From positions 930,001 to 994,000 of the forward strand of contig NZ_FNON01000001.1 of the NCBI RefSeq assembly GCF_900107045.1: DNA of 64,000 nucleotides. The letters run 5' to 3'. Positions within the stretch are counted from its first letter, which is position 1. Every line of letters starts with the position of its first letter. The translations under genes were made by a program, and so were the position numbers. Source of the DNA: Amycolatopsis xylanica. GTDB taxonomy: Bacteria; Actinomycetota; Actinomycetes; Mycobacteriales; Pseudonocardiaceae. Below, one piece after another: positions 19,175 through 28,121 of this stretch. Below the pieces are notes generated by a model that was not told where the DNA came from, searched no databases, and saw only the letters and a list, made by a program, of their open reading frames with translations.

Positions 19175-20713
19175 ATGCGTGAAAAGGGAAAACTGCTGCT
19201 GGCACTGGGCGCGTTGACGCCGTTGCTCGCACTCGGCGCGGGCACCGCCGTCGCGGCCGAACCCGAAGGCGTGGTGGTGCAGGCGAAGCAGCACTACGGC
19301 GACCAGTACATCGTGGTGCTCAAGGACAACGCGTACAGCGCGCAGGCGTTGTCGGTCTCGCTGACCCAGCGCTTCGGCGGTGAGATCCGGTCCACCTGGA
19401 CCACGGCGCTGAACGGCTTCTCGGTGAAGAAGATGACCGAGGCGCAGGCCAGGCGGCTCGCGGCCGACCCGTCGGTCAAGACCGTCTACCAGGACGGCAC
19501 CGCGCGCGGCGCCGACACTCAGGCCAACCCGACCTGGGGACTGGACCGCGTCGACCAGAAGGCGTTGCCGCTGGACAAGAAGTACACCTACGGCAACAGC
19601 GGCGAAGGCGTGACCGCGTACGACCTGGACTCCGGGATCAACCCGGGCAACCCGGAGTACGAAGGCAGGGCGAGCCTCGGCAAGGACTTCTTCGGCGGTG
19701 ACGGGAAGGACTGCCACGGGCACGGCAGCCACACCTCCGGCACGATCGGCAGCAAGACCTACGGCGTGGCGAAGAAGGCCAAGATCGTCGGGCTGAAGGT
19801 GCTCGGCTGTGACAACACCGGCCCGGACTCCGGCATCATCGACGCCGTCGACTGGGTCACCGCCAACGCGAAGAAGCCCGCGGTGGCGAACATGAGCCTG
19901 ACCATGGACGCGCCGGGCGTCGGCGACGACGCGCTCAAGAAGTCGATCGCCTCGGGCGTCGTGTACGGCGTCGCGGCGGGCAACGCCTCGACCGACGCCT
20001 GCAACACGAGCCCGGCGCGCGTGCCGGAGGCGATCACGGTCAACGCCATGGACCAGAGCGACAGCCGGTCGGGGTTCTCGAACTTCGGTCCCTGCACGGA
20101 CATCTTCGCCCCTGGCAGCAACATCACCTCGCTGAGCCCCAGCAGTGGCGGCACGGCGGTGATGAACGGGACGTCGATGGCCACCCCGCACGTGGTCGGC
20201 GCGGCGGCGCTCTACCTGGCCGCCAACCCCGGCGCCTCACCGCAGCAGGTGCGGGACGCGCTGGTGGGCAACGCGACCGACGGCGTGCTCAAGAACGTGG
20301 GCAGCGGCTCGCCGAACAAGCTGCTGAACGTCTCGTTCATCGGGAACGGCGGCCCCGGCCCGAAATGCGGCGCGAAGTCGAACACCACCCCGGTGTCCAT
20401 TCCGGACGCCGGGCCCGCGGTGACGAGTGCGGTGACCCAGGACGGCTGTGACGGTAAGGCCTCCTCGTCGCTGCCGGTCAAGGTCGACATCTCGCACACC
20501 TACACCGCGGATCTGGTGCTGGACCTCGTCGGGCCCAGCGGCAAGACGTACCGCCTGAAGAACTCGGGCGGCGTGGGCGCGGCGACGGGGGTGCACGAGA
20601 CCTACGCGGTCGACGCCTCCGGTGAGAACGCCAACGGCACCTGGAAGCTGAGCGCGCAGGACGTCTTCAAGTTCGACACCGGCTCGATCGACGGGTTCAC
20701 GATCACCTTCTGA
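19175..20713 (+). CDS. Secreted subtilisin-like protease (S8) with P-domain
   Basis: 512 residues. Order of parts: signal peptide (LLLALGALTPLLALGAG), inhibitor I9 prodomain (~42-110, YIVVLKDNAYSAQALSVSL), and an S8 catalytic domain with Asp152 (LDSGI), His183 (GHGSHTSGT) and Ser334 (NGTSMATPHV). A C-terminal P/proprotein-convertase-like domain (~395-512, SHTYTADLVLDLVGPSGKTY) is followed by the stop. The start at ATG 19175 sits 4 nt after GAGGTGGA; ATG 19172 is also possible. It begins 19 bp after the S1 protease stop, so the two are likely cotranscribed. The P-domain usually helps folding or substrate choice. The call is secure; the target is unknown. Confidence 0.9.
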   Translation: MREKGKLLLALGALTPLLALGAGTAVAAEPEGVVVQAKQHYGDQYIVVLKDNAYSAQALSVSLTQRFGGEIRSTWTTALNGFSVKKMTEAQARRLAADPSVKTVYQDGTARGADTQANPTWGLDRVDQKALPLDKKYTYGNSGEGVTAYDLDSGINPGNPEYEGRASLGKDFFGGDGKDCHGHGSHTSGTIGSKTYGVAKKAKIVGLKVLGCDNTGPDSGIIDAVDWVTANAKKPAVANMSLTMDAPGVGDDALKKSIASGVVYGVAAGNASTDACNTSPARVPEAITVNAMDQSDSRSGFSNFGPCTDIFAPGSNITSLSPSSGGTAVMNGTSMATPHVVGAAALYLAANPGASPQQVRDALVGNATDGVLKNVGSGSPNKLLNVSFIGNGGPGPKCGAKSNTTPVSIPDAGPAVTSAVTQDGCDGKASSSLPVKVDISHTYTADLVLDLVGPSGKTYRLKNSGGVGAATGVHETYAVDASGENANGTWKLSAQDVFKFDTGSIDGFTITF

Positions 20714-20714
20714 G

Positions 20715-20773
20715 ACGTCCGCCGCGGCGGACGTGCCTGGTGGGGCATCGGACAGGGCGGTGCCCCACCAGGC
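20715..20773. terminator. Double stem-loop between the S8 protease and hydrolase genes
   Basis: Two inverted repeats lie in a row. 20715-20734 is a 20 bp perfect palindrome (ACGTCCGCCG and complement). 20735-20773 has 13 bp perfect arms (GCCTGGTGGGGCA) with a 13 nt loop, and the right arm motif is partly repeated directly after it. No T-tract is present. It may be a terminator, an mRNA stabiliser, or a leader structure of the hydrolase gene. Confidence 0.5.
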
Positions 20774-20815
20774 CCCACCAGGCTTTACCCGGTTCCATCA
20801 CGACGAGGAGTTCCC

Positions 20816-21649
20816 ATGCGTTCGTTTTCCCGCAGGACCGCGCTGGTCGCCGCCACGGTCGCCGCGACGGCGGTGCTCGCGCCGTGGCAGGCTTCGGCCT
20901 CCGCTCCCCGCGACTACGAGCAGGCCGGGCCACACCAGGTCACCAAGGTCGCCGGTGGCCCTGACCAGACGCTCTACTACCCGTCCGACCTCGCTTCGGA
21001 CACCGCCGTCCACCCGGTACTGGTGTGGGGCAACGGAACCGGCGCCACTCCGAGCCAGTACGACCAGTTCCTCACGCACGCGGCCTCCTGGGGCTTCGTG
21101 GTCTCGGCCGCCAACACGACGAACTCCGGCACCGGCAGCGAGATGCTCGCGGGAGCCCGGTTCCTGGTGTCCGAGAACAAGAAGCCGGGCAGTGTCTTCC
21201 ACGGCAAGATCGACGAGGGCAAGATCGGCGCCGCCGGTCACTCACAGGGTGGCCAGGGCGCCATCAACGCCGCCGCCGACCCGTTGATCAAGACGGTCAT
21301 CCCGATCATGCCGGGTCCGCTGGCCGTCGCGGGCCGCATCAAGAGCCCGGCGTTCTTCGTGTCGGGTCAGTCCGACGTCGTCGTCTGGCCTGCCACCGTC
21401 AAGGCGAAGTTCGAGGGCGCGAGCCAGGTGCCCGCGGTGTACGGCCAGCTCAAGGGCACCGGTCACCTGCTACCCGAGCCGGGCCGCACCCGGCTCATCG
21501 GCGCGGCGACGGCCTGGCTTCGCTACTTCCTCGCGGGCGACGCGAACGCCAAGAGCGCCTTCTTCGGCGACGAGGCGAGCACCGGCCTGGCCCATGACCC
21601 CGGCTGGTCAGCGTTCGAGCGCAACGCCAAAGCCGACGCACTCGGCTGA
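20816..21649 (+). CDS. Secreted alpha/beta hydrolase
   Basis: 277 residues with a Tat-like leader (SRRTALVAATVAATAVLAPW, ending ASASA). The fold is a compact secreted alpha/beta hydrolase with nucleophile S143 in GHSQGG, likely acid D187 (SGQSDVVVWP) and H217 (GTGHLLP). It resembles the cutinase/chlorophyllase/dienelactone-hydrolase group used on esters and polyesters, but the substrate cannot be read from sequence. GAGGAG 5 nt upstream supports ATG 20816. It follows two secreted proteases and ends 7 bp from a convergent gene. Confidence 0.8.
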   Translation: MRSFSRRTALVAATVAATAVLAPWQASASAPRDYEQAGPHQVTKVAGGPDQTLYYPSDLASDTAVHPVLVWGNGTGATPSQYDQFLTHAASWGFVVSAANTTNSGTGSEMLAGARFLVSENKKPGSVFHGKIDEGKIGAAGHSQGGQGAINAAADPLIKTVIPIMPGPLAVAGRIKSPAFFVSGQSDVVVWPATVKAKFEGASQVPAVYGQLKGTGHLLPEPGRTRLIGAATAWLRYFLAGDANAKSAFFGDEASTGLAHDPGWSAFERNAKADALG

Positions 21650-21656
21650 CCCCGGG

Positions 21657-22454
21657 TCAGGAAGAACGGTCGGGCTGCTCCGAGAACACCCGGACGGCCT
21701 CGTTCACCGAGGCCGTCCGGGCGGTGCGGACCGCGTCGAACAGCGGCCGCAAGGCCTGGGCCCGCTGGGCCGCGGCCGACGCCGAAAGCGCGCCGCCGGG
21801 ATCGTCGATGGAGGCGATCGCCAAGATCGCGTCGATCTCCTGCGCGCGCTGCAACACCCGCAGCGACCGGCCCGGCGTTCCGGCGGGCCATTCGCACTGG
21901 GGGACCGAGCGCAGCCGGGCGGAGAGCTCCGCTCGCACCCCCGGCCGGTTGCTCTCGACGTTGAGCGACTGCAAGGCGCCCGCACTCGCCCTGATCGTGT
22001 CCGTCAGGCCGTGCTCGGCCTCGCCCATCCCGACGAACTCCAGCGCCGCCGGCGCGGCCAGGGAGAAGACCGTCCAGCGCATCAGGCCCTCGGCGACCGG
22101 CTCGGGGACGATGCCGAACGCGAGTTCGCTGATGACCACGGCCTCGCCCGCGCGCAGGGCCGCTTCGGCGAACGGGCCGCCCGCGCCGAGGCCGCGGACG
22201 TCACCGGGGGCAGGGAGGACGAGGCGGAGGCTCTTCGCGCCGTGGGAGCGCAGGGCCATCAGGAGCTGGACCGGGGTCGCGGCGCGGTTGAACGCGAGCG
22301 GGAGATCGAAGGCCTCGGCGGCCGCCGCGTCGGCGGCGACGACGTCGTGCGCCTCGCCCCACGCGAGCAGCGCGTCCAGCACATCGTCGGACGCGGCGGC
22401 TCCGTTGAGCCAGGCTGAGGACCACACGGCGAAGGTCGCACTCGTACAGCACAC
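21657..22454 (-). CDS. Conserved hypothetical protein divergent from the AAA+/VWA pair
   Basis: 265 residues, rich in Ala, Leu and Glu, with no signal peptide, membrane segment or recognised motif. The N-terminal half reads as mixed alpha/beta (PVQLLMALRSHGAKSLRLVL, EAVVISELAFGIVPEPVA) and the C-terminal half as helical. The GTG start at 22454 lies 8 nt downstream of a good -10 box (TAAAAT), which predicts a leaderless transcript. It shares its 99 bp promoter region with the divergent AAA+ gene, so a functional link is possible. I do not recognise the family. Confidence 0.65.
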   Translation of the reverse strand: MCCTSATFAVWSSAWLNGAAASDDVLDALLAWGEAHDVVAADAAAAEAFDLPLAFNRAATPVQLLMALRSHGAKSLRLVLPAPGDVRGLGAGGPFAEAALRAGEAVVISELAFGIVPEPVAEGLMRWTVFSLAAPAALEFVGMGEAEHGLTDTIRASAGALQSLNVESNRPGVRAELSARLRSVPQCEWPAGTPGRSLRVLQRAQEIDAILAIASIDDPGGALSASAAAQRAQALRPLFDAVRTARTASVNEAVRVFSEQPDRSS

Positions 22455-22462
22455 GACGCCCT

Positions 22463-22546
22463 ATTTTACCCGGTCCCGGCTACGAAACGGCCGCCGGGCC
22501 GCTGGAGGAGCTCCACATCGACGACCGGCGAAAACGCAAGTAGCGT
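22463..22546. promoter_or_regulatory. Divergent leaderless promoters
   Basis: On the minus strand a TAAAAT -10 box (22463-22468) sits 8 nt before GTG 22454. On the plus strand TCGACG (22518-22523), a 17 bp spacer and TAGCGT (22541-22546) sit 7 nt before GTG 22554. Neither gene has a visible ribosome site, so both are probably translated from leaderless mRNA. Confidence 0.6.
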
Positions 22547-22553
22547 CGGGTTC

Positions 22554-23951
22554 GTGAACCGCGCACCCGAGTCACTCCCGCGTACCGCGGGTGAGCTTCG
22601 TTCCGCAGGGCATGTGCCCAAGAGCGTGAAGACCGAGCTCCATGACAACCTGCTCACCGCACTGAAAGCCGGCCAGGATCCGTGGCCGGGCATCGTCGGC
22701 TTCGGCCGGACCGTCCTGCCCCAGCTCGAACGCGCGCTGCTCGCCGGGCACGACGTGGTGCTGCTCGGCGAACGTGGCCAGGGCAAAACTCGCCTGCTGC
22801 GCACGCTCGCCGGGCTGCTCGACGAGTGGACCCCCGTCATCGAGGGCGCCGAGCTGCACGAACACCCGCTCGCGCCGATCACGCCAGCCTCGATCCGCCG
22901 CGCGGCCGAGCTGGGCGACGACCTGCCCGTGGCCTGGATCCACCGCGACGCCCGCTATACCGAGAAGCTCGCCACGCCGGACACCTCCGTGGGTGACCTC
23001 ATCGGCGACGTCGACCCGGTCAAGGTGGCCGAGGGCCGCAGTCTCGGCGACCCCGAGACGATCCACTTCGGACTGGTGCCGCGCGCGCACCGCGGCATCG
23101 TCGCGATCAACGAGCTGCCCGACCTCGCCGAGCGCATCCAGGTCGCGCTGCTGAACGTGATGGAGGAGCGCGACATCCAGGTCCGCGGGTACACCCTGCG
23201 GCTGCCGCTGGACGTGCTGCTCGTGTCGACCGCGAACCCCGAGGACTACACCAACCGCGGCCGGATCATCACCCCGCTCAAGGACCGGTTCGGCGCGGAG
23301 ATCCGCACGCACTACCCGCTCGACGTCGCGGCCGAGGTCGCCGTGGTCCGCCAGGAGGCGCATCTGGTGGCCGAGGTCGGCGAGCCGCTGATCGAGGTGC
23401 TCGCCCGGTTCGTCCGTAACCTGCGCGAGTCGACCGTGATCGACCAGCGGTCCGGCGTCTCCGCCCGGTTCGCGGTCGCGGCGGCCGAGACCGTGGCGGC
23501 CGCCGCGTTGCGCCGCTCCGCGCTGACCGGCGAGGAGCCCGCGGTCGCGCGCCCGGTCGACCTCGACTCGGTGCCGTCGGTGCTGCGCGGGAAGATCGAG
23601 TTCGAACCCGGCGAGGAGGGCCGCGAGACCGAGCACCTGGTGCACCTGCTGCGCCGCGCGGTCGCCGAGACGTCGCGGCGCCTGTTCGCCGGGCTCGACC
23701 TGCGGCCGCTGGCCGACGCGGTCGCCGACGGGCACCTGGTCTCCACCGGCGAGCGAGTGCCCGGCAAGGACGTGCTCGCCGCGTTGCCGGAGCTGCCGGT
23801 GCTGCACGAGGTCGCGCAGCGCGCGGGTGTCAGCGCGTCCGACTCGCCGGGCCGCATCGCGTCGGCGGTCGAACTCGCGTTGGAATCCCTTTACCTGGCA
23901 AGGAAACTCGCCAAGGATTCGGACGACGCGACCACGGTGTACGGGCCGTGA
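22554..23951 (+). CDS. Magnesium-chelatase-like AAA+ ATPase
   Basis: 465 residues, about the length of mycobacterial Rv0958. Walker A is GERGQGKT (residues ~72-79), Walker B region RGIVAINELPDL (~180-191), and a sensor segment VLLVSTANPEDYTNRGRIIT follows, as in ChlI/MoxR-type AAA+ proteins. Such ATPases act as chaperones with a VWA partner, and here the VWA gene overlaps the stop by GTGA. No porphyrin-metal chelation role should be assumed, because the large chelatase subunit is absent; metal loading or protein remodelling is more likely. The GTG start is supported by the leaderless promoter just upstream. Confidence 0.85.
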   Translation: MNRAPESLPRTAGELRSAGHVPKSVKTELHDNLLTALKAGQDPWPGIVGFGRTVLPQLERALLAGHDVVLLGERGQGKTRLLRTLAGLLDEWTPVIEGAELHEHPLAPITPASIRRAAELGDDLPVAWIHRDARYTEKLATPDTSVGDLIGDVDPVKVAEGRSLGDPETIHFGLVPRAHRGIVAINELPDLAERIQVALLNVMEERDIQVRGYTLRLPLDVLLVSTANPEDYTNRGRIITPLKDRFGAEIRTHYPLDVAAEVAVVRQEAHLVAEVGEPLIEVLARFVRNLRESTVIDQRSGVSARFAVAAAETVAAAALRRSALTGEEPAVARPVDLDSVPSVLRGKIEFEPGEEGRETEHLVHLLRRAVAETSRRLFAGLDLRPLADAVADGHLVSTGERVPGKDVLAALPELPVLHEVAQRAGVSASDSPGRIASAVELALESLYLARKLAKDSDDATTVYGP

Positions 23952-25903
23952 CCGCGGTACCCGACGGCTACTCCTACGGCCCGTGGCACGACGGTCCCGA
24001 CCCGCTGGCGCCCCCGGTCGACCTGCGTGACGCGCTCGACGAGATCGGCCGTGACGTCATGGCGGGCTCGTCGCCGCGGTCCGCGCTCGAGGAGATCCTG
24101 CGCCGCGGGACCCGCGAGACGGCCGGGCTCGACGACCTGACGCGCCGGGTGTGGCAGCGGCGCTCGGAGATCCAGCGCAGGCATTCGCTCGACGGCACGC
24201 TGCGCGAGGTCCAGCAGCTGCTGTCCGACGCGCTGACCGCCGAGCGGCGTGAGCTGTTCCCCGACCCGTCCGACGACGCCCGCTTCCGCGAGGCGCAGCT
24301 CGACGCGCTGCCCGCGGGCACGGCCGCCGCCGTGCGCGAACTCGGGCAGTACGAATGGCGGTCGCAGGAGGGCCGCGAGAAGTTCGAGCGCATCCGCGAG
24401 CTGCTCGGCCAGGAACTGCTCGATGCACGCTTCAAAGGCATGAAGCAGGCGATGCAGAACGCGACGCCCGAGGACGTCGAGCGGATCAACGAGATGCTCA
24501 CCGACCTCAACGCGCTGCTCGCCGCGCACGCGCAGGGGAGCGCGGACATCCAGGAGCGGTTCGCCGAGTTCATGCGCCGCCACGGCGAGTTCTTCCCGGA
24601 GAACCCGAAGAACGTCGAGGAGCTGATCGACGTACTCGCCGCGCGTGCGGCAGCCGCGCAGCGCATGCTCAACTCGATGACCGACGAGCAGCGCAGTGAG
24701 CTGGCCGCGTTGTCGCAGCAGGCTTTCGGCGATCCTCGTCTCGCGCAGCAACTGTCCGCTTTGGACGCTCAGCTGCAGGCGCTGCGGCCAGGCGAGGACT
24801 GGACGTCGTCGGCGCGGTTCCGCGGCGACGACCCGCTCGGGCTCGGCGAAGGCGCGCAGGCGATGAGCGACCTGGCCGAACTCGACGCGCTCGCCGAGCA
24901 GCTCGCGCAGTCCTATCCCGGCGCGCGGCTGGAGGACATCGACCTCGACGCGCTGGAGCGCCAGCTGGGCGGCGAGGCGTCGGTCGACGCGCGCAGGCTG
25001 TCCGAACTGGAACGCGAACTCCGCCGCCAAGGCCTGTTCGAGCGTGCCCCGGACGGCTCGCTGCGGTTGTCGCCCAAGGCGTTGCGCAGGCTGGGGGAGA
25101 CCGCGCTCGCCGAGGTGGTCAACTCCCTGCGTGGCCGCACCGGCGACCGCGACAGCGAATCGGCGGGCGCCGCGGGCGAGCCGACCGGGTCGTCGCGGCC
25201 GTGGCGGTTCGGGGACATGCAGCCGTGGGACGTCTCGCGCACGGTCCGCAACGCGGTGCTGCGCACGGCTTCGACCGGCGAGCGCCGGGTCCGCCTGGAC
25301 TTCGACGACGTCGAGGTGATCGAGACCGAGCACCGGGCCCGCGCGGCGGTCGCGCTGTGCGTCGACACGTCGTGGTCGATGGTCCAGGAGAACCGCTGGC
25401 TCCCGATGAAACGCACGGCGCTCGCGTTGCACCAGCTGATCAGCACCCGCTTCCGCAACGACGCCTTGCAGCTCATCACGTTCGGCCGCTACGCGATGTC
25501 GGTGGAGCTACCGGAGCTGGTCGGTCTCGAAGGCGCGTGGGAACAAGGCACGAACGCGCACCACGCGCTCTTGCTCGCGGGCCAGCATCTGCGGCGGCAT
25601 CCCGACGCGCAGCCGGTGGTCCTGATGGTCACCGACGGCGAGCCCACCGCGCACCTGGAACCCGACGGCGAGGCCGAGTTCTCCTACCCGCCGCTCCCGC
25701 GCACGCTCGCCAAGACGCTGTCGGAGGTCGACCGCCTGGCCAAGCTGGGCGCCTCGGTCACCGTGTTCCGCCTGGGCGACGACCCGCGCTTGACGGCCTT
25801 CGTCGACCTCATCGCCCGCCGCTCGGGCGGCCGCGTCGTCGCCCCCGACCTGGACGGCCTCGGCGCCGCCGTGGTCGGCGACTACTTGAGGAGCCGCAGG
25901 TAG
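23948..25903 (+). CDS. VWA-domain partner of the AAA+ ATPase
   Basis: 651 residues, comparable to mycobacterial Rv0959. The first ~430 residues are highly charged and helical (DLTRRVWQRRSEIQRRHSLD, QGSADIQERFAEFMRRHGEF). The C-terminal ~190 residues form a von Willebrand A domain with the MIDAS motif DTSWS near residue 472 and VTDGEPTAH further on. It should bind a metal ion and work with the ATPase encoded immediately upstream; the GTGA overlap points to coupled translation. The biological client is unknown. It ends 5 bp before a palindromic repeat cluster. Confidence 0.85.
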   Translation: MTAVPDGYSYGPWHDGPDPLAPPVDLRDALDEIGRDVMAGSSPRSALEEILRRGTRETAGLDDLTRRVWQRRSEIQRRHSLDGTLREVQQLLSDALTAERRELFPDPSDDARFREAQLDALPAGTAAAVRELGQYEWRSQEGREKFERIRELLGQELLDARFKGMKQAMQNATPEDVERINEMLTDLNALLAAHAQGSADIQERFAEFMRRHGEFFPENPKNVEELIDVLAARAAAAQRMLNSMTDEQRSELAALSQQAFGDPRLAQQLSALDAQLQALRPGEDWTSSARFRGDDPLGLGEGAQAMSDLAELDALAEQLAQSYPGARLEDIDLDALERQLGGEASVDARRLSELERELRRQGLFERAPDGSLRLSPKALRRLGETALAEVVNSLRGRTGDRDSESAGAAGEPTGSSRPWRFGDMQPWDVSRTVRNAVLRTASTGERRVRLDFDDVEVIETEHRARAAVALCVDTSWSMVQENRWLPMKRTALALHQLISTRFRNDALQLITFGRYAMSVELPELVGLEGAWEQGTNAHHALLLAGQHLRRHPDAQPVVLMVTDGEPTAHLEPDGEAEFSYPPLPRTLAKTLSEVDRLAKLGASVTVFRLGDDPRLTAFVDLIARRSGGRVVAPDLDGLGAAVVGDYLRSRR

Positions 25904-25908
25904 AGAGA

Positions 25909-25986
25909 CGGGATAAAGCGGGCTTTACGCCAGACCGGGATAAAGCCCGCTATATCCCGCTGCGGAGTTAAGCCCGCTTTATCCCA
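25909..25986. repeat. Composite GGGATAAAGCGGGCTT palindrome (family B, copy 1)
   Basis: Outer arms of about 16 bp (GGGATAAAGCGGGCTT at left, its complement at right) enclose a second inner palindrome, CGGGATAAAGCCCGC...ATCCCG. The three half-units share the same phrase, as if one palindrome had inserted into another. It lies between convergent genes and may act as a two-way terminator. Related units are at 36611-36640, 41081-41133 and 55927-55954. Confidence 0.75.
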
Positions 25987-25993
25987 GCGAACG

Positions 25994-26527
25994 CTAGGCG
26001 GGGCACTTGGCGACGGAGCTGTCGGACCAGTGCCACACGCCGGGGCTGTCCTGCCTCATGGTGTGCCAGTAGCGGTAGTTCGAGGGCAGCCAGTACGTGG
26101 TGCCGCTGAGCTTGAACGGGGCGAGGCTGGTCTTGGCGCCGATGAGCCGGTGGTCGACGATCTTGCCGTCGACCACCTCGGAGTAGTTCCCGGGCGAGAT
26201 GCAGGGCAGTTGCCCGCTCGCCGACACCGGTGTGATCAGCGTGGTGACCGGCGGGAAGAAGATGCTGCCGCAGTTCACCCGGAAGGCCGTCTCGAACCGG
26301 TACTCGGCCTTGCCGGACTCGAAGACCACGCGTTCTTCCATCCAGTAGTGGTTCGCGGCGCCGGGGCCGCTCTTGCCGACGAAGCCGTAGCCCATCGGCT
26401 GCTGGCCGGTGGTGCTGAAACTCCGCTCCTCGCAACGCCAATCCCCGGCGGTGGTGGCCCGCGCTGGCGCGACGGCCAGCGCGCCGAGCACGGCTCCGGC
26501 CAGTACGACGGTCAGGAAACGTCTCAT
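25994..26527 (-). CDS. Secreted protein of unknown function
   Basis: 177 residues with a clear signal peptide (RRFLTVVLAGAVLGALAVA, cleavage near ARAT). The mature ~150 residues contain four cysteines (WRCEER, VNCGS, LPCIS, AKCPA) that may form two disulfides, and many aromatic residues (YWLPSNYRYWHTMR). No domain is recognised. GAGGGGAAG lies upstream of the ATG. It sits alone between convergent AAA/VWA genes and a codirectional flavoenzyme 81 bp upstream. It may be an extracellular binding or structural protein. Confidence 0.7.
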   Translation of the reverse strand: MRRFLTVVLAGAVLGALAVAPARATTAGDWRCEERSFSTTGQQPMGYGFVGKSGPGAANHYWMEERVVFESGKAEYRFETAFRVNCGSIFFPPVTTLITPVSASGQLPCISPGNYSEVVDGKIVDHRLIGAKTSLAPFKLSGTTYWLPSNYRYWHTMRQDSPGVWHWSDSSVAKCPA

Positions 26528-26608
26528 CCTGCTTCCCCTCTGGAGAACTCCCTGATGACGGTCGACGTCAGGGTCCCAGCGGGGGGTTGTGATCCGGTTG
26601 CCGCGACT

Positions 26609-28009
26609 TCAGTCCTGGGCGGGGCGGATGTTGGCGTTGTGGTGGAAGACGTTGTCCGGGTCGTAGATCGCCTTGATGGCGGCGAGGCGGTCGTACTTCG
26701 CCTTGCCGTACGCCGTGCGGACGCGGTCCTGCTCGTACTCGGCCATGAAGTTGACGTAGCCGCCGCTGTTGGCCGCGTGCGGGACGAGCCGCTCCCAGAA
26801 CCTCCGCACCCAGGCCCGGTCGGTCTCGAGCGTCGCCATGTCCATGGCGAGCGCGCCGATGTTCATCGCCAGCGTCGGCCGCCGGGGCCCGCCGAACGCG
26901 GTCGCGTCGGCGTCGACCTCGGTGAACGCGCCGGTCAGCGGAAAGATCGGCATGAGCGACATCGGCGAGGTCTTCTGCGGCACGAACTCCGTGATCACGT
27001 CGATCACCTCGTCGGAGAAGCCGTCCACGTACACCGCTTTTTCGTAGGCGAGCGTTCCCCACGGCGCGCTCTCGTCGAGCATCTTCTGGAGTTCCGTGTA
27101 CGGGATGGGCGTGACCAGCTCGAACAGCGGCGCGAGGCCGTCGCGGACGGCGGCTGCCGCGGCCGCGTGGTCGTCCGCGTCCGCGAAACCGACCAGGATG
27201 AGGGCGTAGCCGGGCCGGAAGTGGTGCTCGGTCGGCACGAACGGGGCTGGCGGGGCGTTGAGCGCCGCGACCAGCGCGCTCATGCCTGCTGGCAGCTCGT
27301 CGATGATCTCGCGGCTGAGCCGGAGCGCCTCCGCGCCGTCGTCGAGCGCCCAGAAGAACAGCCCGAGCTGCACCAGCGGCCCGACCTCGTGCAGCTGGAA
27401 CTCGAACTCGGTCACCACGCCGAAGTTCCCGCCGCCGCCGCGCAGCGCCCAATACAGGTCCGGATGCTCACCGGCCGAGGTGCGCAGCACCCGGCCGTCG
27501 GCGGTGACGAGCTCGGCGGAGCGCAGGTTGTCGCACGACAGGCCGTGCAGCGCGGTGAGCCAGCCGAACCCGCCGCCCAGCGTCAGCCCGCCGACGCCGG
27601 TGTGGCTGATCGTGCCGCCGGGCACCGCGAGCCCGTGTGCCTGGGTGGCGGCGTCGAGCTCGGCCCAGGTCACCCCGCCGCCGCAGCGCGCGGTCCGCGC
27701 GGCCGGGTCCACGGTGATCTTCCGCAGTCCCGAGGTGTCGACGACCAGGCCGTCGTCGAGCACGGCCGCCCCGCCGAAGTTGTGGCCGCCGCCGCGCACC
27801 GCGATGTCGAGGTGGTTGCCGCGCGCGAACTCCAGCGCGGCCACCACGTCCGACGGCGTCGCGCACCGGGCGATCACGGCGGGCATGCGGTCGATCTGGC
27901 CGTTCCACACGCCCCTGGCCGTGTCGTAGCTGGGGTCCCCTGCCGTGAAGACGGCCCCGGTCAGCGTGGCGCGGAGGGTGGACAGCGGCTGAGCGGCGAG
28001 TGAGGTCAT
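26609..28009 (-). CDS. FAD-linked oxidase, berberine-bridge-enzyme type
   Basis: 466 residues. The FAD-binding type 4 domain has VRGGGHNFGG with His76 and GLSCDNLRSAELV with Cys159, the two residues that attach FAD bicovalently in berberine-bridge-like oxidases. The C-terminal BBE motif YGKAKYDRLAAIKAIYDPDN is intact. It should oxidise a small alcohol, sugar or alkaloid with O2, making H2O2. No signal peptide is seen. It is divergent from a flavin monooxygenase across 112 bp, and the two may share control. The family call is secure; the substrate is unknown. Confidence 0.88.
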   Translation of the reverse strand: MTSLAAQPLSTLRATLTGAVFTAGDPSYDTARGVWNGQIDRMPAVIARCATPSDVVAALEFARGNHLDIAVRGGGHNFGGAAVLDDGLVVDTSGLRKITVDPAARTARCGGGVTWAELDAATQAHGLAVPGGTISHTGVGGLTLGGGFGWLTALHGLSCDNLRSAELVTADGRVLRTSAGEHPDLYWALRGGGGNFGVVTEFEFQLHEVGPLVQLGLFFWALDDGAEALRLSREIIDELPAGMSALVAALNAPPAPFVPTEHHFRPGYALILVGFADADDHAAAAAAVRDGLAPLFELVTPIPYTELQKMLDESAPWGTLAYEKAVYVDGFSDEVIDVITEFVPQKTSPMSLMPIFPLTGAFTEVDADATAFGGPRRPTLAMNIGALAMDMATLETDRAWVRRFWERLVPHAANSGGYVNFMAEYEQDRVRTAYGKAKYDRLAAIKAIYDPDNVFHHNANIRPAQD

Positions 28010-28079
28010 ATATGGACGACGAGATCGGCCTGCCAGGCGTTACGCCCGGCTTTTCACCCCAGCCGAGTGAACCTGACAT

Positions 28080-28114
28080 TTGTACTAGACAAACGTGTAG
28101 AACACTTGTATAGT
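28080..28114 (+). promoter_or_regulatory. Promoter with operator-like dyad for the flavin monooxygenase
   Basis: TAGACA (28086-28091), a 17 bp spacer and TATAGT (28109-28114) form a strong promoter whose start site would fall at or next to ATG 28122. A dyad TTGT-N5-ACAA (28080-28092) covers the -35 box, as expected for a repressor site of the TetR kind. No TetR gene is adjacent. Confidence 0.65.
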
Positions 28115-28121
28115 TGATCTC

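Noticed and set aside
22554..25903. Chlorophyll or cobalamin magnesium/cobalt chelatase
   Set aside because: Only the AAA+ and VWA partners are present; no large BchH/CobN-type subunit is nearby.
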